A stretch of DNA of 64,000 nt from Phocoena phocoena (Eukaryota > Chordata > Mammalia > Artiodactyla > Phocoenidae), in contig NC_089220.1 in assembly GCF_963924675.1 (NCBI RefSeq), positions 57,484,639 to 57,548,638 of the forward strand. Direction: 5' to 3'. Made by a program: the position numbers and the translations under genes. The notes beneath the pieces are model-generated. The model was not told the origin of the DNA. It did no database searches and saw only the letters and a list, made by a program, of their open reading frames with translations. This document shows positions 35,640 to 48,805 of the stretch, piece after piece (the stretch's first letter is position 1; every line of letters begins with the position of its first letter).

Positions 35640-38600
35640 GATTAGTAATGTGTAACTTTCCAGTATTCTTTTCTGTTGCAAGCCCTACCAAGCTCACAAA
35701 ACCATCCTCTCTTCCTTTAGTTTAGCCTTCCCGTTGTACATTATACGTTATATTTGAAAGTGCTTTCCCCATTTCATCTTATCTCAAGAAAGCACTCGCT
35801 GGTAAAGTCATGTACCTTTCACTGTCCAGGTACAGTATTTGTTTCTTTCCCTCCTATACAAGCTGATTAGAGTTCACCAGTAGGGAGGAAGAAACAAGCT
35901 TTGTTTTAGCTTGACAGTAGAGGTGGGAAGACTTTCAAGGAAAGGCTAGGATATTCTTTCCCAAAGGATCTCAGAGTTAACAGAGGGTAATTTTTCTTTC
36001 AACCAAAGGAAAAAAAGGCCTCTGGAAAAAAAAGAAGATGGCAATTTCTAGTTTGCCTACATAAGTATTGTTGGCAAAACCAGCTTTGAAATTGGTATAC
36101 TTTTAACTGTCCAAAAAATCTTAGTTTATCCCCAAATTCAGTGTTTATGTCGTCATTTTTAAAATTACGTTAGGCTTCTTTCTCGGCCCAATCATTTTTC
36201 CAAGGACCTCTGGTCATAAATATTGGACTGTGTTTTCCCAGAATAATGCAGAATTTGAAAAAAGTTGTGTTTTGCTAATTTCAGGCAATAAATGGAAATA
36301 TGAATGATTTACACTTAAAATGATGAATACCAAAAGGAAACCTGAGTTTCTGGTTATATTATTATTTAGCATTTTTTCCTAAAGCAGTGAGAAAGACATG
36401 ACTTACTCTGCTTTAAAATTGTTTTCAACAATTAGTCTGCTTACCTCATGAATTTTCTTATTTCTGTGGTTTAAAAGTGTGTGATATATTGTCGCTTTAG
36501 TTCAATTTTTGTTTGATGTATGCTTTAAAAAGCTTTTTAAAATTGGAATTATCTCCATATTTTCTGGGTGATGAACCGGTATTGTGAGGAGCATTTGATT
36601 CTTTTTCCTAATATAAAGTTATCTGTAAATTCAAGACTGGAAAATGATGTGAAGAAACAACAGGGAAATACAAGTTTCTGAAATGAAGGAATAACTTAAA
36701 AAAAAAACTTTGTTAAAATATAATAATTGAAATCCAACATCAATCTTTTTAAAAAATCACTATCATAGTTGTGCCCCTTGTATTTTTGAAATGTAAAAAG
36801 AGACCTGCTTATCTTAGAAACATATTTTTGATGTTGTATCTGACTATAAAGTCCTAAGATACAAATTGTGATGGCAATTAGATCTTACCAAAAACTTGCT
36901 TCAACTGGGCTCTAAACAGAGTTGCAGACCCAGCATATTTCTGTCCTAAATAAACAGATTGCTCATTTATGTATTTTGGATCTCCCCAAAATCAAATTTA
37001 TTTACTATTTAATATATTTCTGAGCTACAAAAGACATTTTCCCTTTTATTTTTAAATAAAAATAAATTTTTAATTTTTATGATTTTTTAACTTGATCTTT
37101 TGTAAAACATACATTTATTTACTTTCCCTTCCTCCTGAATATTTGTCATTTTTTTTAACTTTTATGGATCATGATGATGGCATACTAGGTGATTAAGATC
37201 TACCTCATGAAAGCTGTGCACTAAGAACCCAATAAATTACTGGACGGAACTGGTCATTTCTTATACTAAGAAAAGTATTTTTTAAAGTTTAATTTGTAAA
37301 ACACAAACATAGTGATTTTTGAAGACAGTGTCATTGGCAAAAATTGTTTGTGAGAGCTCAAAGATAAGAGGTTATTTCAGAGATAAACATTACTGGACAG
37401 GTAAGGCAATTCTTAGGCAAAATAGCAAGTAAAAAGTAAATTTTATGTAAATACTCATCCATCTTGTCTTACTTTTTTGCTTAAATTCTGGTATTAACTC
37501 CCTGTATTTGTCTAGGGCTTCCATTTAGTTACCCAAAAGTCCCCACGTACAGCATCCTACCTAGGAATATCTAACCCAGAGAAGATTGGTATGATACTGG
37601 GATCTATGTTCCTATCTTCATCAAAACCTCCATTTAGTCATATTAGATATATCTTATTAAATTTTTAAGGGGAAAACAATCATATAATGCTAATTCAAAC
37701 TAAAGTGTCAGTGTCTAGCAGTTTACCCACTTCAGAAATGTGAAGCCAACTTAATTTCTAAAATGTAGAATTTCTGGCAAAGTGTGTTACATATAAAGTG
37801 AGCAAAGACACCACAATCATCTTTAAATTTGTATACAGGGTTGAATATTAAGTATGGTACTATTTTTATCTATTTTATTTTTTGAAATGCTATTAAACAA
37901 TTATTCAAACCTATTTTTTAACCTTGGAAAAAACATTTAGAAAGTTTTATATTTATATATCCAGTTAGTATTTCAGGAAAACTTCCACTTGATCTTGAAA
38001 CTTTATTTTAAAATGAAGCCAGTCATCTCATAATTATCTTAAAAACAAAAGTTTGTTTACTGTTCTTATGATTTATAATTACTGGTAAGCCCACTAAGTC
38101 ATATTAGATGGAAGTAATAAGCTGTCAAAAGTCTACGGACTTAACTTCTTCAAAACGCATATATTACTCTCAATTCTGCAAAACCTGATGATAAACTATA
38201 GAAAAAAGCATTCGCTTTTAAGCTTTACTTTACAGATTCTGTTTTCTAATATTTCTTTTTCTCCAGAGTCTGCCCCTGAATTTCAGTCAGCTGGCCACAA
38301 GTCGGCAGTAAGGTGACACTCTCACGTGATTGAGACCAGACCACAGGGTTTGGCTTTCTTATAAACCACCATAAATTTTGAAATAAAAATTAATTTCTAT
38401 TTATTTTATGAAAGATGCATTTTCATTAAAATAAATAATGTTGGATAAGTTTTATCTACATAAAAGCAGGTAATTTCTTTTAGCACAATGATTTCTTAAC
38501 ATAAATTCCAAAGGCGTGATTAGGTGATTTCCTCCGAATCTTTTTCACCAGTTCTCCTTTAATTAAGGTCTCTTTAGGATACTGAGTTACTTCTCAGGCC

Positions 38601-38800
38601 TCTGCTCTTGTTTTACATCCTAGTCATTCTGGTCCTTTGACTGGCTCTGAGTTCTTGACTAGCTTGGTGTTAAAGCTCCTTTGGATTCATTTCTCAGCCA
38701 TAATGGCTCTAATTTCGTAATGAAAGCAAACCCTTTCTGTGATTGCTTACCACCAAACTTATTTCTCCAGACTATGGCCTTTCTCTGCTTGCAGTTCGGT
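35640..38800. other. AT-rich DNA downstream of the CpG cluster, nothing recognised
   Basis: No ORF of 60 codons or more was found and no repeat I can name. The scarcity of interspersed repeats for over 3 kb next to a CpG-island cluster is compatible with conserved regulatory or intronic DNA; that is inference. Confidence 0.45.
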
Positions 38801-38809
38801 TCATTCCCT

Positions 38810-38970
38810 GGAAATTCATTGAATGCCTTGTTTTAGCCATTGTCCTGCACCAGGCAGTGGGGAGAGAAGATTAAACAAGATTAATTCTCTTGGTCTCTGT
38901 CCCCATGATAGAGTTTATTATTTAGTGGAGGTTATAAGACTAACAAGCAGATTAGTACAATATGACCTTG
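38810..38970 (-). repeat. L2 LINE 3'-end fragment, antisense
   Basis: The + strand reads 'TTCATTGAATGCC', 'CACCAGGCAGTGGGGAGAG', 'CTTGGTCTCTGTCCCCATGATAGAG', 'TTTATTATTTAGTGGAGG', the degraded antisense of the L2 3' end. Confidence 0.45.
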
Positions 38971-39129
38971 CTTTAATTTCACCAACAGCAATTTGCTGTG
39001 AAGTCCAAACCTTTTGTTAGGCCTCTGGAACCCATCCCTATATACTCTAATGATAGTTTCTTCACTGCTCTTAGTTTCTTATTTGTTTTTCTCATATTCA
39101 TTCAAACTGTATTGAAATATACAGACATA

Positions 39130-39350
39130 GTCCTTTATTGAAGATCAACACAGCATATTCGATAAAATGTTGGAATATAATACACATAGGTTTGAATCTT
39201 TGTTCTGAAATTCACAGCATTACCTGTGGAAATCATTTAACACTACCCTGAATCTTTAACTCTTTTGTGTGAAAAGTGGAAATTATAGTACTTAGATTTG
39301 GGATTGAGAGATTTTAATAACTTCACCTGTACAAACTACCCAGTGCAAGC
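39130..39350 (+). repeat. MIR SINE
   Basis: The sense MIR pattern is present in order: 'ATAGGTTTGAATC', 'TTACCTGTGGAAATCATTTAACAC', 'CCCTGAATCTTTAACTC', 'GTGAAAAGTGGAAATTATAG'. Diverged. Confidence 0.45.
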
Positions 39351-39359
39351 AAGTACTGC

Positions 39360-42300
39360 AAACATATCATTTCTGTTCTTTGCCATTAGTTTATTTCAAA
39401 TTATGTAATGAATAGCCAATTTCACTGAAAGGATATTATAAATAATCTAGATTCTCAGAATAATCTGCTTTTTTTTAGTCAAGAAAATTTCCTCATAAAA
39501 GTGAGATAAAAACCCTCAGGAAGATGCCTAGAACATTCTGCTAATATTATTATCTTCCTTCATATTAAATATTCTGTAATTTTGGTGACATTATTTAGCA
39601 AAATCTTGAATACTCAAGTTGCTCTCTTTAGATACTATTCAGCTTCAAAATGTATTTTATATGTTTAGTATTAGTTCCTTAAATTCCCTCCCCTTTAAGA
39701 GAGCTACAGAAACCCATTTTCTTTTTATTGCACTATATTGCTATGCAATGGTATTGTCCCAGTTTCTCTAAAGTGAATTTGTATATTGGCAACATTAACT
39801 ATTATCCATCTGTTGTATCTTTTGTTTCTGAATGGATATGCCAAAAACATAAGCAAAATATTGTCTTATTTTGTGTTAGATTGGCATGTTTTAACCTTTT
39901 GGTAATATTATAAAATTAGAGCCTTTTTAAAATCCAAGAGAATACACTGTTGAACAATTAACATGATAACTTAGTGATTGTTGGGACATATCAGATATTT
40001 TATATTGGTTTTATTAGCAACAGAATTTAGGAGCTAACAAAAAGTTAGATGGTAAATCATTGTGAAAAATCATATGAGGTTGCATTCTTTCTATATGGTT
40101 TTCAAAACATAATCAGCATTGATTATACTTAGCTTTTATCATTTTACAAATTTGGTAATTTGCTACATTTTCTGGTAGAAATTTTTCAAGACTCTCTTGA
40201 TTTCCAGTATTACTGATAAATGTAGCCAAAAGTGTAAAATCTTCAGCATTGAATTCATTCATGCATTCATTCACTCATTTTCTACATGTTATACTTCAAG
40301 ATTAGGCTCTTCCTGTCCTTGACTCCATGTATTAAGAGATGTTATTGTTCTCCAGTTTTTATTCATACTAAAAGGGACAATATATCTTGAAAGAAAAAAA
40401 AAGAGAGGGGGAAGCAAAGAATGAAGGCAAGTTGTAAAGCTAATAATATTTAGAACTACAAAAATAATTCCCTATATGTTGTCTAGAAATGCTTTTTCTC
40501 AGTTCAGACATTAATTCCCTATTTCCAAAAGCATTTTCATACTATCCCATTGAGACATTTATTTTATAGACTTTAAATAAGATGTGGATAAATGTAAGAT
40601 TTATAAGAAAGACAAGTAGAATTATGTCAAATATGCACATATCCTTAGCCACATATAATGGATCTTTATAACATGTTAAAGGTTTTATTTTTCACTTTGT
40701 GAGTAGAGGAGAGTTTGAAATGCAGTTTTAAATCTTAACTTTGTTTTAAATGAGAAAATGCTCATAATGCAAAAAAAGAAAGTGTATTAATTTTGAAAGA
40801 CGGACATTTGTTTGAGGCAGTGAACACTGAGAGTAAGACAGTTTCTTTTTCTAGTGACCTCATCTTGGAGACCTTGATTGGATTCAGTAGTACTATACTT
40901 ACTCATTCATTTAGAAAATTGCCAGTGAGCTATGAGATGGATTCCTCAACCTCCTGAACTCATTTCTGCCTATTGTATTCTGTCTTTATACTATGCCACT
41001 AGCTTCTCTTTCCTGCTTTTGTTATTTAATCACTTCTGATCTATTCTTGACAAGAGAATACCATTTTGTAGGTAAAATGTATGTCTGTTTTCTAACACCA
41101 AGCAACATGGGAATATTATGCTTAGAATTGGAGAATTTCTGAGTACTTCTTTGAATAGTTAGGAAAGAGGCTTCTGGAAAATTTTGCAGAAAATACCTAA
41201 ATTGGAAATTACAATGACTCTTAAAATGTTAAAGAACAACAACAATATGTGTAGACTGGCTATACCTAGGCAGTCTGTAAATGTGTAAATATTACATTCT
41301 GTGTAATAAAATGTGTAAATTTACATTCTGTAAATGTGAAAATATTCTTCTTTATAAAAATATGCAAGGTAATTTTACAGTCATGTAACAGATATCCAGT
41401 TCAAGAGGCAACTATTTTGAAAGCTAATTTTACTTTCCTTTGAACATTTTTCTGTTTTGTGAAATGTATAAACACATAGTTACTTTCTTTATGGGGTTTT
41501 GCTTTGACTTTTATGTATAAAATCTCTCCCACTGGGGTTCATTTCCTATTTTGTGCTTTGGTGCAATGGATCTGTGCCATGGCTGCACTAAGAAGCAAAT
41601 GCTGGAACTGAAAGGCAACAGCAGTGAGGAGCCCAAGAGAATAAATCCTGGATTTAAGCAAAGTTGTTAAATTTTGCAAAAGAAAGTGACTGAACGCCAT
41701 CACAGTGTTCCCAATTGTTCAACCATGATCCAGACAGCAAATTCAGTGTTTCACATTCTATGTAGATCACATTTACACAAGGTGATAACTATTTTTTAAA
41801 TATAGTGAATACAGAGACTTCCTTAATTTTTGTCTTTTATCTTTTCAAATTTAATATTTATTCCCGTATCACATAAGTGTTTAGGAAGATAATGTACATA
41901 TGCATAAGATAATGTGTCAAGCTTTCTTAAAACCATTTATTTGGTGAGTTCAAACAGATCCTCTGTTATTTTCATGTTAAAAAGAGCCATATACATAAAA
42001 TTTACATGGAACAGACTGTTCATTAAAGGTATAACATATTTATTTTTAAATGTATTTTTTTAAATTTTTTCCTAAGCTAGTAACTCTGTATGGGTGAAAC
42101 AGAATATCTGACTTTAAGAAACTGTAGTCCATGAAAATAACAAATCCTTTATATTTAGCAGTCACAATGCAAAAGCAATTGACGCTTTGCTCCATTTTCT
42201 GTTTCTGGTACTGTTTTTTTTCAGGCTTTTAACTGCATCAACTGATGATGAAACATTCCTGGAACACAACCTATTGGAGGTTACCTTCAAATGAATAAAC

Positions 42301-42810
42301 ACGTTTTCTATCTCATCTGAGATTCTGTTGTACTATATCTCTCATTTACTAAAGATAAAAATCAAATATTTAAAATTTACATTAATATATAGCCCCTATA
42401 CTTTTATAGGTATGTTACTATAATCAAAATGTTTTGTGATATTTCTACCTAGGAATTGAGAAATGCATTAATATATTTTAATTTATGTTTATATAAGCAG
42501 TAATAGATGCCTTTAATAATATAAGTAAGCATGCTGGCCACTAATGATTACTTTCCAAATTATTCTTTTTATTAATATTTATAAATGTTTTGATTTTCCA
42601 AGAACAGAAATTTAGAGTTACGAGGGGATTTATAGATTAGCTATTTCAACTGCTAATTTTAAGTTTAAAAAAACTGAAAGATAGAGACCTTAAGCTAACT
42701 TTTCAAGCTTCATAGAGTATGATCTAGTGATCTTACTGCCTCCTTCTCCCACTCTCATATCTTATTAGTAAGTCTCCCCCCATTTGGATAAAAGGAGTTG
42801 GTTTAAAAAT
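39360..42810. other. AT-rich DNA with one 30-bp tandem duplication
   Basis: 41281-41340 holds two tandem 30-bp copies, each starting ATGTGTAAAT and containing TTACATTCTGT. Nothing else recognised; ORFs are 61 codons or fewer. Confidence 0.5.
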
Positions 42811-42813
42811 ACT

Positions 42814-44311
42814 TGTGGAGAAACAGAAATATAGATCAATGGAACAGGATAGAAAGCCCAGAGATAAACCCACGCACATATGGACACCTTATCTTTGATA
42901 AAGGTGACAGGAATGTACAGCGGAGAAAGGACAGCCTCTTCAATAAGTGATGCTGGGAAAACTGAAATGAAATTAGAACACTCCCTAACACCATACACAA
43001 AAATAAACTCAAAATGGATTAAAGACCTAAATGTAAGGCCAGACACTATAAAACTCTTAGAGGAAAACACAGGCAGAACACTCTATGACATAAATCACAG
43101 CAAGATCCTTTTTGACCCACATCCTAGAGAAATGGAAATAAAAACAAAAATAAACAAATGGGACCCAATGAAACTTAAAAGCTTTTGCACAGCAAAGGAA
43201 ACCATAAACAAGACCAAAAGACAACCCTCAGAATGGGAGAAAATATTTGTAAATGAAGCAACTGACAAAGGAATAATCTCCAAAATTTACAAGCAGCTCA
43301 TGCAGCTCAATATCAACAAAACAAACAACCCAATCCAAACATTGGCAGAAGACCTAAATAGACCTTTCTCCAAAGAAGATACACAGATTGCCAACAAACA
43401 CATGAAAGGATGCTCAACATCACTAATCATTAGAGAAATGCAAATCAGAACTACAATGAGGTATCACCTCACACCAGTCAGAATGGCCATCATCAAAAAA
43501 TCTACAAACAATAAATGCTGGAGAGGGTGTGGAGAAAAGGGAACCCTCTTGCACTGTTAGTGGGAATGTATATTGATACAGCCATTATGGAGAACAGTAT
43601 AGAGGTTCCTTAAAAACTAAGAATAGAACTACCGTACCACCCAGCAATCCCACTTCTGGGCATATACCATGAGAAAACCATAATTCAAAAAGAGGTACCA
43701 AAATGTTCATTGCAGTGCTATTTACAATAGCCAGAACATGGAAGCAACCTAAGTGTCCGTCGACAGATGAATGGATAAAGAAGATAGGGCACATATATAC
43801 AATGGAGTATTACTCAGCCATAAAAGGAAACAAAACTGAGTTATTTGTAGTGATGTGGTTGGACCTAGAGTCTGTCATACAGAGTGAAGTAAGTCAGAAA
43901 GAGAAAAACAAATACCGTATGCTAACACATATATATGGAATGTAAAAAAAAAAAATGGATCTGAAGAACCTAGGAACAAGACAGGAATAGAGACGCAGAC
44001 GTAGAGAATGGACTTGAGGACACGGGGAGGGGGAAGTGTAAGCTGGGACAAGGTGAGAGAGTGGCATGGACTTTTATATACTACCAAATGTAAAATAGAT
44101 AGCTAGTGGGAAGCAACCACATAGCACAGGGAGATCAGCTCGGTGCTTTGTGTCCACATAGAGGGGTGGGATAGGGAGACTGGGAGGGAGACACAAGAGG
44201 GAGAAGAAATGGGGATATATGTATATGTATAGCTGTTTCACTTTGTTATACAGCAGAAACTAACACACCACTGTAAAGCAATTATACTCCAAAAAAGATG
44301 TTTAAAAAAGT
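42814..44311 (+). mobile_element. 5'-truncated L1 LINE (about 1.5 kb)
   Basis: It runs from within ORF2 through the complete 3' UTR, ending in the cetartiodactyl L1 tail ('CAATTATACTCCAAAAAAGATG'). Short TGTGGA repeats at 42814-42819 and 44311-44316 may be the target duplication. The same 3' end occurs inverted at 47.1 and 63.3 kb. Not capable of autonomous movement because most of ORF2 and all of ORF1 are absent. Confidence 0.9.
42880..43945 (+). pseudogene. L1 ORF2p C-terminal pseudogene
   Basis: The frame 42880-43560 (226 codons) encodes the post-RT part of L1 ORF2p, with recognisable blocks [53 protein letters not shown] and [14 protein letters not shown]. It stops at TAG where relatives have Trp (HCWW), a single-base nonsense change. 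After further stops and a frameshift, the extreme C-terminus continues at 43703-43945 (FTIARTWKQPKCPSTDEWIK, MEYYSAIKGNKTELFVVMW). The reverse transcriptase and endonuclease domains are missing. Confidence 0.88.
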
Positions 44312-44412
44312 GTGGAATTTGAGTAGGAAAATGTAAACTGTGGTTCTAAGAAATCAGCAATATATGTCACAATTTGAAGTGCTGTGAAGAAAACCATTAA
44401 TTTAAATATGGG

Positions 44413-44772
44413 TGTTAAATTAATTAAACAAGAAGACCATTAGCCTAAGGTGACTCTAATGCCTTGATAGCCTACACAAGCAATCCAAAACCTAAAACAG
44501 AGCCAATGTCCTCCAATCTAAGAAAATGAAACTTAAGAACAACCAGTCACCAACACCCAACTAGGCTTTCCCAAACAAGGCAACTGCTTAAAACTGTAGC
44601 CAATCAGATAATTTCTGTAGTTTGCTTCCACATCTTCTCTGTAAGTAAATCTGCCTACCTCCTGTGCGTGGAGTACTTCTAACCGCCTCTGGTTTAGTGC
44701 TGCCCAATTTGAATGATGCATACTCAAATAAACTCTTGAAAAGTTTAATGTGCCTCAGTTTATCTTTTAACA
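44413..44772 (+). mobile_element. Solo LTR of an endogenous retrovirus
   Basis: A 360-bp block with perfect 7-bp inverted ends TGTTAAA (44413-44419) and TTTAACA (44766-44772), the TG...CA structure of an LTR. A polyadenylation signal AATAAA lies at about 44727-44732, followed by a U5-like stretch. The text 'CCTACCTCCTGTGCGTGGAG' and 'CAAATAAACTCTTGAAAAG' is LTR-like. No internal retroviral region adjoins. No clear target duplication found. Family not assigned. Confidence 0.65.
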
Positions 44773-45099
44773 TGAACTCCTTGATATTTAAAATTGAATT
44801 TTGTAGTATGAGCTATAATAATTCTAAAGTTGCCCTCTTTCTCGAAGAGAAAGTGAATTAGATTATGGATTAACACATAGACCAGTAGTCAATCATTAGG
44901 ATCCAGGAAACCCAGATCTACTTTGGATTATACCAGTAATCTCTTAAGTTTAGTCAGATCATAATAAATAAATGCTGCATAAATTATGAAATACTGCTCT
45001 CCATCAACAATGAATTCATGTTCTAAAATGAAGGAAAGGCATTTAGATAAGTAAATGATACAGAATGGATAAATGTGTATGTGTGTATATTCCAAAGAA

Positions 45100-46850
45100 G
45101 GGAATAATCAGCTCTACTTGCTAGATCAGGGGAGATTTGCAAATGTAGACAGTGGAGTTGGGTCTGAAAAGATAAGTAGGAATGGTCAGGCAACAAGTTA
45201 GAGAAGGGTATTCCAGGCAGCAAGAATAACATGAGTCAAATAAAAGTTAGAGGACAGCAAACCCTCAAGATGAATTAAAGTTGGCCAGGTTCTGGACAGA
45301 GCAGTTAGCATGCTCTGCTTAAAGGCATTTACTTCCTCTGGTAGTCAGCAAGGAGCCATGATATGGCAAATGGCACATGCAGAAGAATAATAAATATGGA
45401 TTCCTATTTTGTAAAGATTGGTCCTGCAAGAGTATGAAAGAGAGAGGGATAGACGGCTGAAGGAGATGGAGGAAAAAGAAAAGCTCTAATGGAAAACTGT
45501 AGTACTTTAGGTGAGAAGAGGGTATGGCTATGAATGGGGGAAAGAGGACTGGATTCAAAAGTTGTTAAGAAGTTAATACTCATGTGGCCTAATGGCCAAT
45601 TTGATCACTGTCAGAGTAGACTAGGTTGACTCTTAGAATCAATCAAACTTTACTGTATCCATACAGGAACATCTCTATTATCCCAAGAAAAGAACATACA
45701 GAAGAACTCAGGAGTTATAAGAAAACAGTGCAGCTACCCTATCCATCTTTTTCACTTACTAGTGTAACACTTTCTCATTTCTACTGCTCTCTTCACCTGC
45801 GCTTTAATGAACCTTTCTCTTCAGACCAGCTTTTTTTCCTGCTTGATAATTAGAGAACATTACCCACATGTGATCATCTCACCCACTGCTAATACCACAT
45901 TCTGTCTGTCTCAACTTTAGTCCCCAGAAGAGAGATAAGACTGGCCCAGCTATGCTCAGGGGATGGGGTAATACACCCTGCTACTTACTCAGCAAACAGC
46001 CATGGGAGCCAGACTCTAAGAAGAGATATTCTGGGTCTTCTGAGAAGTGGGTCTAGATACAGAAAAGAACATATTGAAGTCTCTAGTCCTCCAATATATG
46101 GATGTAGAAAGAAAGCTAGTTTGGGTGGGAATAATTAATTCGGTTTTTACATATGAGAATAAGACGGTTGAAAGAAATTCTCAGGAGGTATTTGGATATG
46201 CAAATTGAGTTCAGAGGAGCAATCTAGGATGTAGATACAATTTGAAAGGCATTAACTTATAGGTGACCGTTAAAATCATGGGATTAATTTAGAATACAAG
46301 AGTGAGAACATCTGACTAAAGATGGACCCCAGTAGTATAGGAATAGCCAAGGAATTGATGAAAAAAGAGATCGGAAGAAGTTGAAAAGGAATATATCTTA
46401 ATAGCGAGTTGGAGAGAATGCTATCAGGAAAAGTAAGGACACAAGAATTTCAGGAAATAGATTGGAGAACAGTAGCAAATGTTGCAGAGAGACTAATAAC
46501 AGAGAGTGAAGTCAGAGGAGATTTATGGTGCATCACTGGTGATGTCAGCAAGAATATTTTCAGTGAAGTGATAGAGCAGAGCAGCCCCTTCTTTCAGTGG
46601 GTCAAGGAGAAAATGGTAAATAAGAAATCTAAGACAGGATTTTGGATCATTCATTCACATGAGAAGACTTAAGTGCAGATGGAGGGGGTTGAAGGATATA
46701 TCAAGTCAGATTCCATTAAGAAATAAAAATTAAAATACAAGGAAAAGAGTTAAAAATGCTAGAGCAAGATACCCAAGGAGCTAGTAGAAGATCCTATCCA
46801 TGAGGGATTAGCCCCATGTAGAAGAAACTTCTTTCTAGGACCATGACGGA
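45100..46850 (-). repeat. Ancient L2-like interspersed repeat(s), antisense
   Basis: The + strand contains 'GTATTCCAGGCAGCAAGAATAACATG', 'GGCCAGGTTCTGGACAGAGC', 'GCCAAGGAATTGATGAAAAAAGAG' and similar text of a widespread old mammalian repeat whose first part is antisense L2. Possibly more than one insertion. The 87-codon ORF 46409-46672 inside it is not supported as a gene. Confidence 0.4.
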
Positions 46851-47070
46851 AGCTGGTTCATATTGCCTTGTCTAAGTTCTTCTATAAATATTTACTTTAA
46901 CTGTTGCATGACTTTTCTTCCTGATATTTTTAATTAAATTGAGGATGATGGTATATAGTAAAAATACTGAAATATCTGTCTTTTGAGACGCAAATGTTCT
47001 ATGGTAGATGTATTATAAAAAGCTATAAAATAAATATCTGTAAACAAACTAGTAGCCAACTGATATTTTA

Positions 47071-47881
47071 TATTATTTATTTATTTTTTTAACATGTTTA
47101 TTGGAGTATAATTGCTTTACAATGGTGTGTTAGTTTCTGCTGTATAACAAAATGAATCAGCTATACATATACATATATTCCCATTTCTTCTCCCTCTTGC
47201 GTCTCCCTCCCAGCCTCCCTATCCTACCCCTCTAGGTGGTCACAAAGCACCGAGCTGATCTCCCTGTGCTATGTGGCTGCTTCCCACAGCTATCTATTTT
47301 ACATTTGGTAGTGTATATTTGTCCATGCCACTCTCACTTTGTCCCAGCTTACCCTTCCCCCTCCCCGTGTCCTCAAGTCCATTCTCTACGTCTGCATCTT
47401 TATTCCAGTCCTGTCCCTAGGTTCTTCAGAACCTTTTTTTTTTTTTTTTGATTCCATATATATGTGTTAGCATACAGTATTTGTTTTTCTCTTTCTGACT
47501 AACTTTACTCTGTATGACAGACTCAAGGTGCAGCCACATCACTACAAATAACTCAATTTTGTTTCCTTTTATGGCTGAGTAATATTCCATTGTATATATG
47601 TGCCATATCTTCTTTATCCATTCATCTGTCGATGGACACTTAGCTTCCATGCCCTGGCTATTGTAAATAGAGCTGCAATGAACATTGTGGTCCATGACTC
47701 TATTTGAAGTATGGTTTTCTCAGGGTATATGCCCAGTAGTGGCATTGCTGGGTCATATGGTAGTTCTATTTTTAGTTTTTTAAGGACCCTCCATACTGTT
47801 CTCCATAGTGGCTGTATCAATTTACATTCCCACCAACAGTGCAAGAGGGTTCCCTTTTCTCCTCACCCTCTCCAGCATTTA
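47071..47881 (-). mobile_element. 5'-truncated L1 LINE (about 0.8 kb)
   Basis: The reverse-oriented L1 3' UTR and ORF2 C-terminus are flanked by a 9-bp duplication GATATTTTA (47062-47070 and 47882-47890). Reverse-strand frames 47614-47844 ([18 protein letters not shown] ... [14 protein letters not shown]) and 47426-47695 (CPSTDEWIKKIWHIYTMEYY) are the two halves of the ORF2p C-terminus, separated by a frameshift. It keeps the HCWW motif that is broken by a stop in the 43 kb copy. The 71-codon + strand ORF here is a shadow. Confidence 0.9.
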
Positions 47882-47890
47882 GATATTTTA

Positions 47891-48270
47891 AAAAACTAAG
47901 TAAATGACCAAAGACAACATAAAATTTTACTTAAACAAAAAAATCAGAAAAACGAAAACTGTTCAAAGGCAGGTTAGTTTTTCTGTCACCAATTATCACA
48001 ACTTTTACGAGAATTCAGATAGGTAAAAGTTTTTCTTCTAAAAGCACACAGAAAAATGTTGATTTTTCCAAAACAATACTTTATGAAGAAACTTAAAATT
48101 ATAGGATAATAATCTCAAAACTATTTTTATTATATTTCTAAAAGCAAAGGTGCTACGGTTTATTAAATAGATAACAGCTCAATTCATTTTTCAAAGATCT
48201 GAGTAATTTGTCCGTGTCACTGTGGTTAGCCTTGACAAAGTCAGTATTTAGAAGACTTTCACTTTTAGAG
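47891..48270. other. AT-rich DNA, nothing recognised
   Basis: No ORF or repeat recognised between the L1 and MER5A. Confidence 0.4.
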
Positions 48271-48427
48271 CAGTACTTCTCATAGTGTGGTCCCTGGACC
48301 AGCATCTTGTTAGAAATGCAAATTCTAGTCCCAGATTTACTGAAACAGAAACTCTGGGCTGGGTCCCAGGAATCTTATAACAAGTCTTCTGGGTGATTCT
48401 GTGCTCCTTGTCTTTTGAGAACCACTG
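48271..48427 (+). mobile_element. MER5A-type hAT-Charlie miniature element
   Basis: The element starts CAGTACTTCTCATAGTGTGG and ends TTTTGAGAACCACTG, the inverted termini of MER5A. Diagnostic internal text includes 'TGTTAGAAATGCAAATTCTAG', 'ACTGAAACAGAAACTCTGGG' and 'GGTGATTCTGTGC'. Ancient and non-autonomous. No clean 8-bp duplication survives. Confidence 0.85.
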
Positions 48428-48805
48428 TTTAAGGTGGTTATTTATCTATAATAACTATTATAGATGCAAAACAGATATTCCAATTTTATGTTAATTTTAT
48501 TTAAATATTAAACACTTTTTATTAATTCTGTTTAAATGACAAAACACGTTTTATTTAAATACTAAAGTCCATCTATTACTTCACTGCATATTTGAATTAA
48601 AAAACACAAGAAAATCACTTTAATAAACCTGTATTTTATTTAATTTTATTTTATTTGAGTTCTCTCTTTTCTCCATTCTAATTGTACTTGTGCCTTTAGC
48701 TTACATTAGTTGTTGATGTTTAGCAAAAATGCTTGAAGTATGCAAAAAATTCTAATACTCTGTGTATATTCACAAATATATATTTGCGTCAAAAATAAAG
48801 TTATG

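Noticed and set aside
42765..43070. 101-codon reverse ORF over the L1
   Set aside because: Antisense shadow of the L1 ORF2p remnant.
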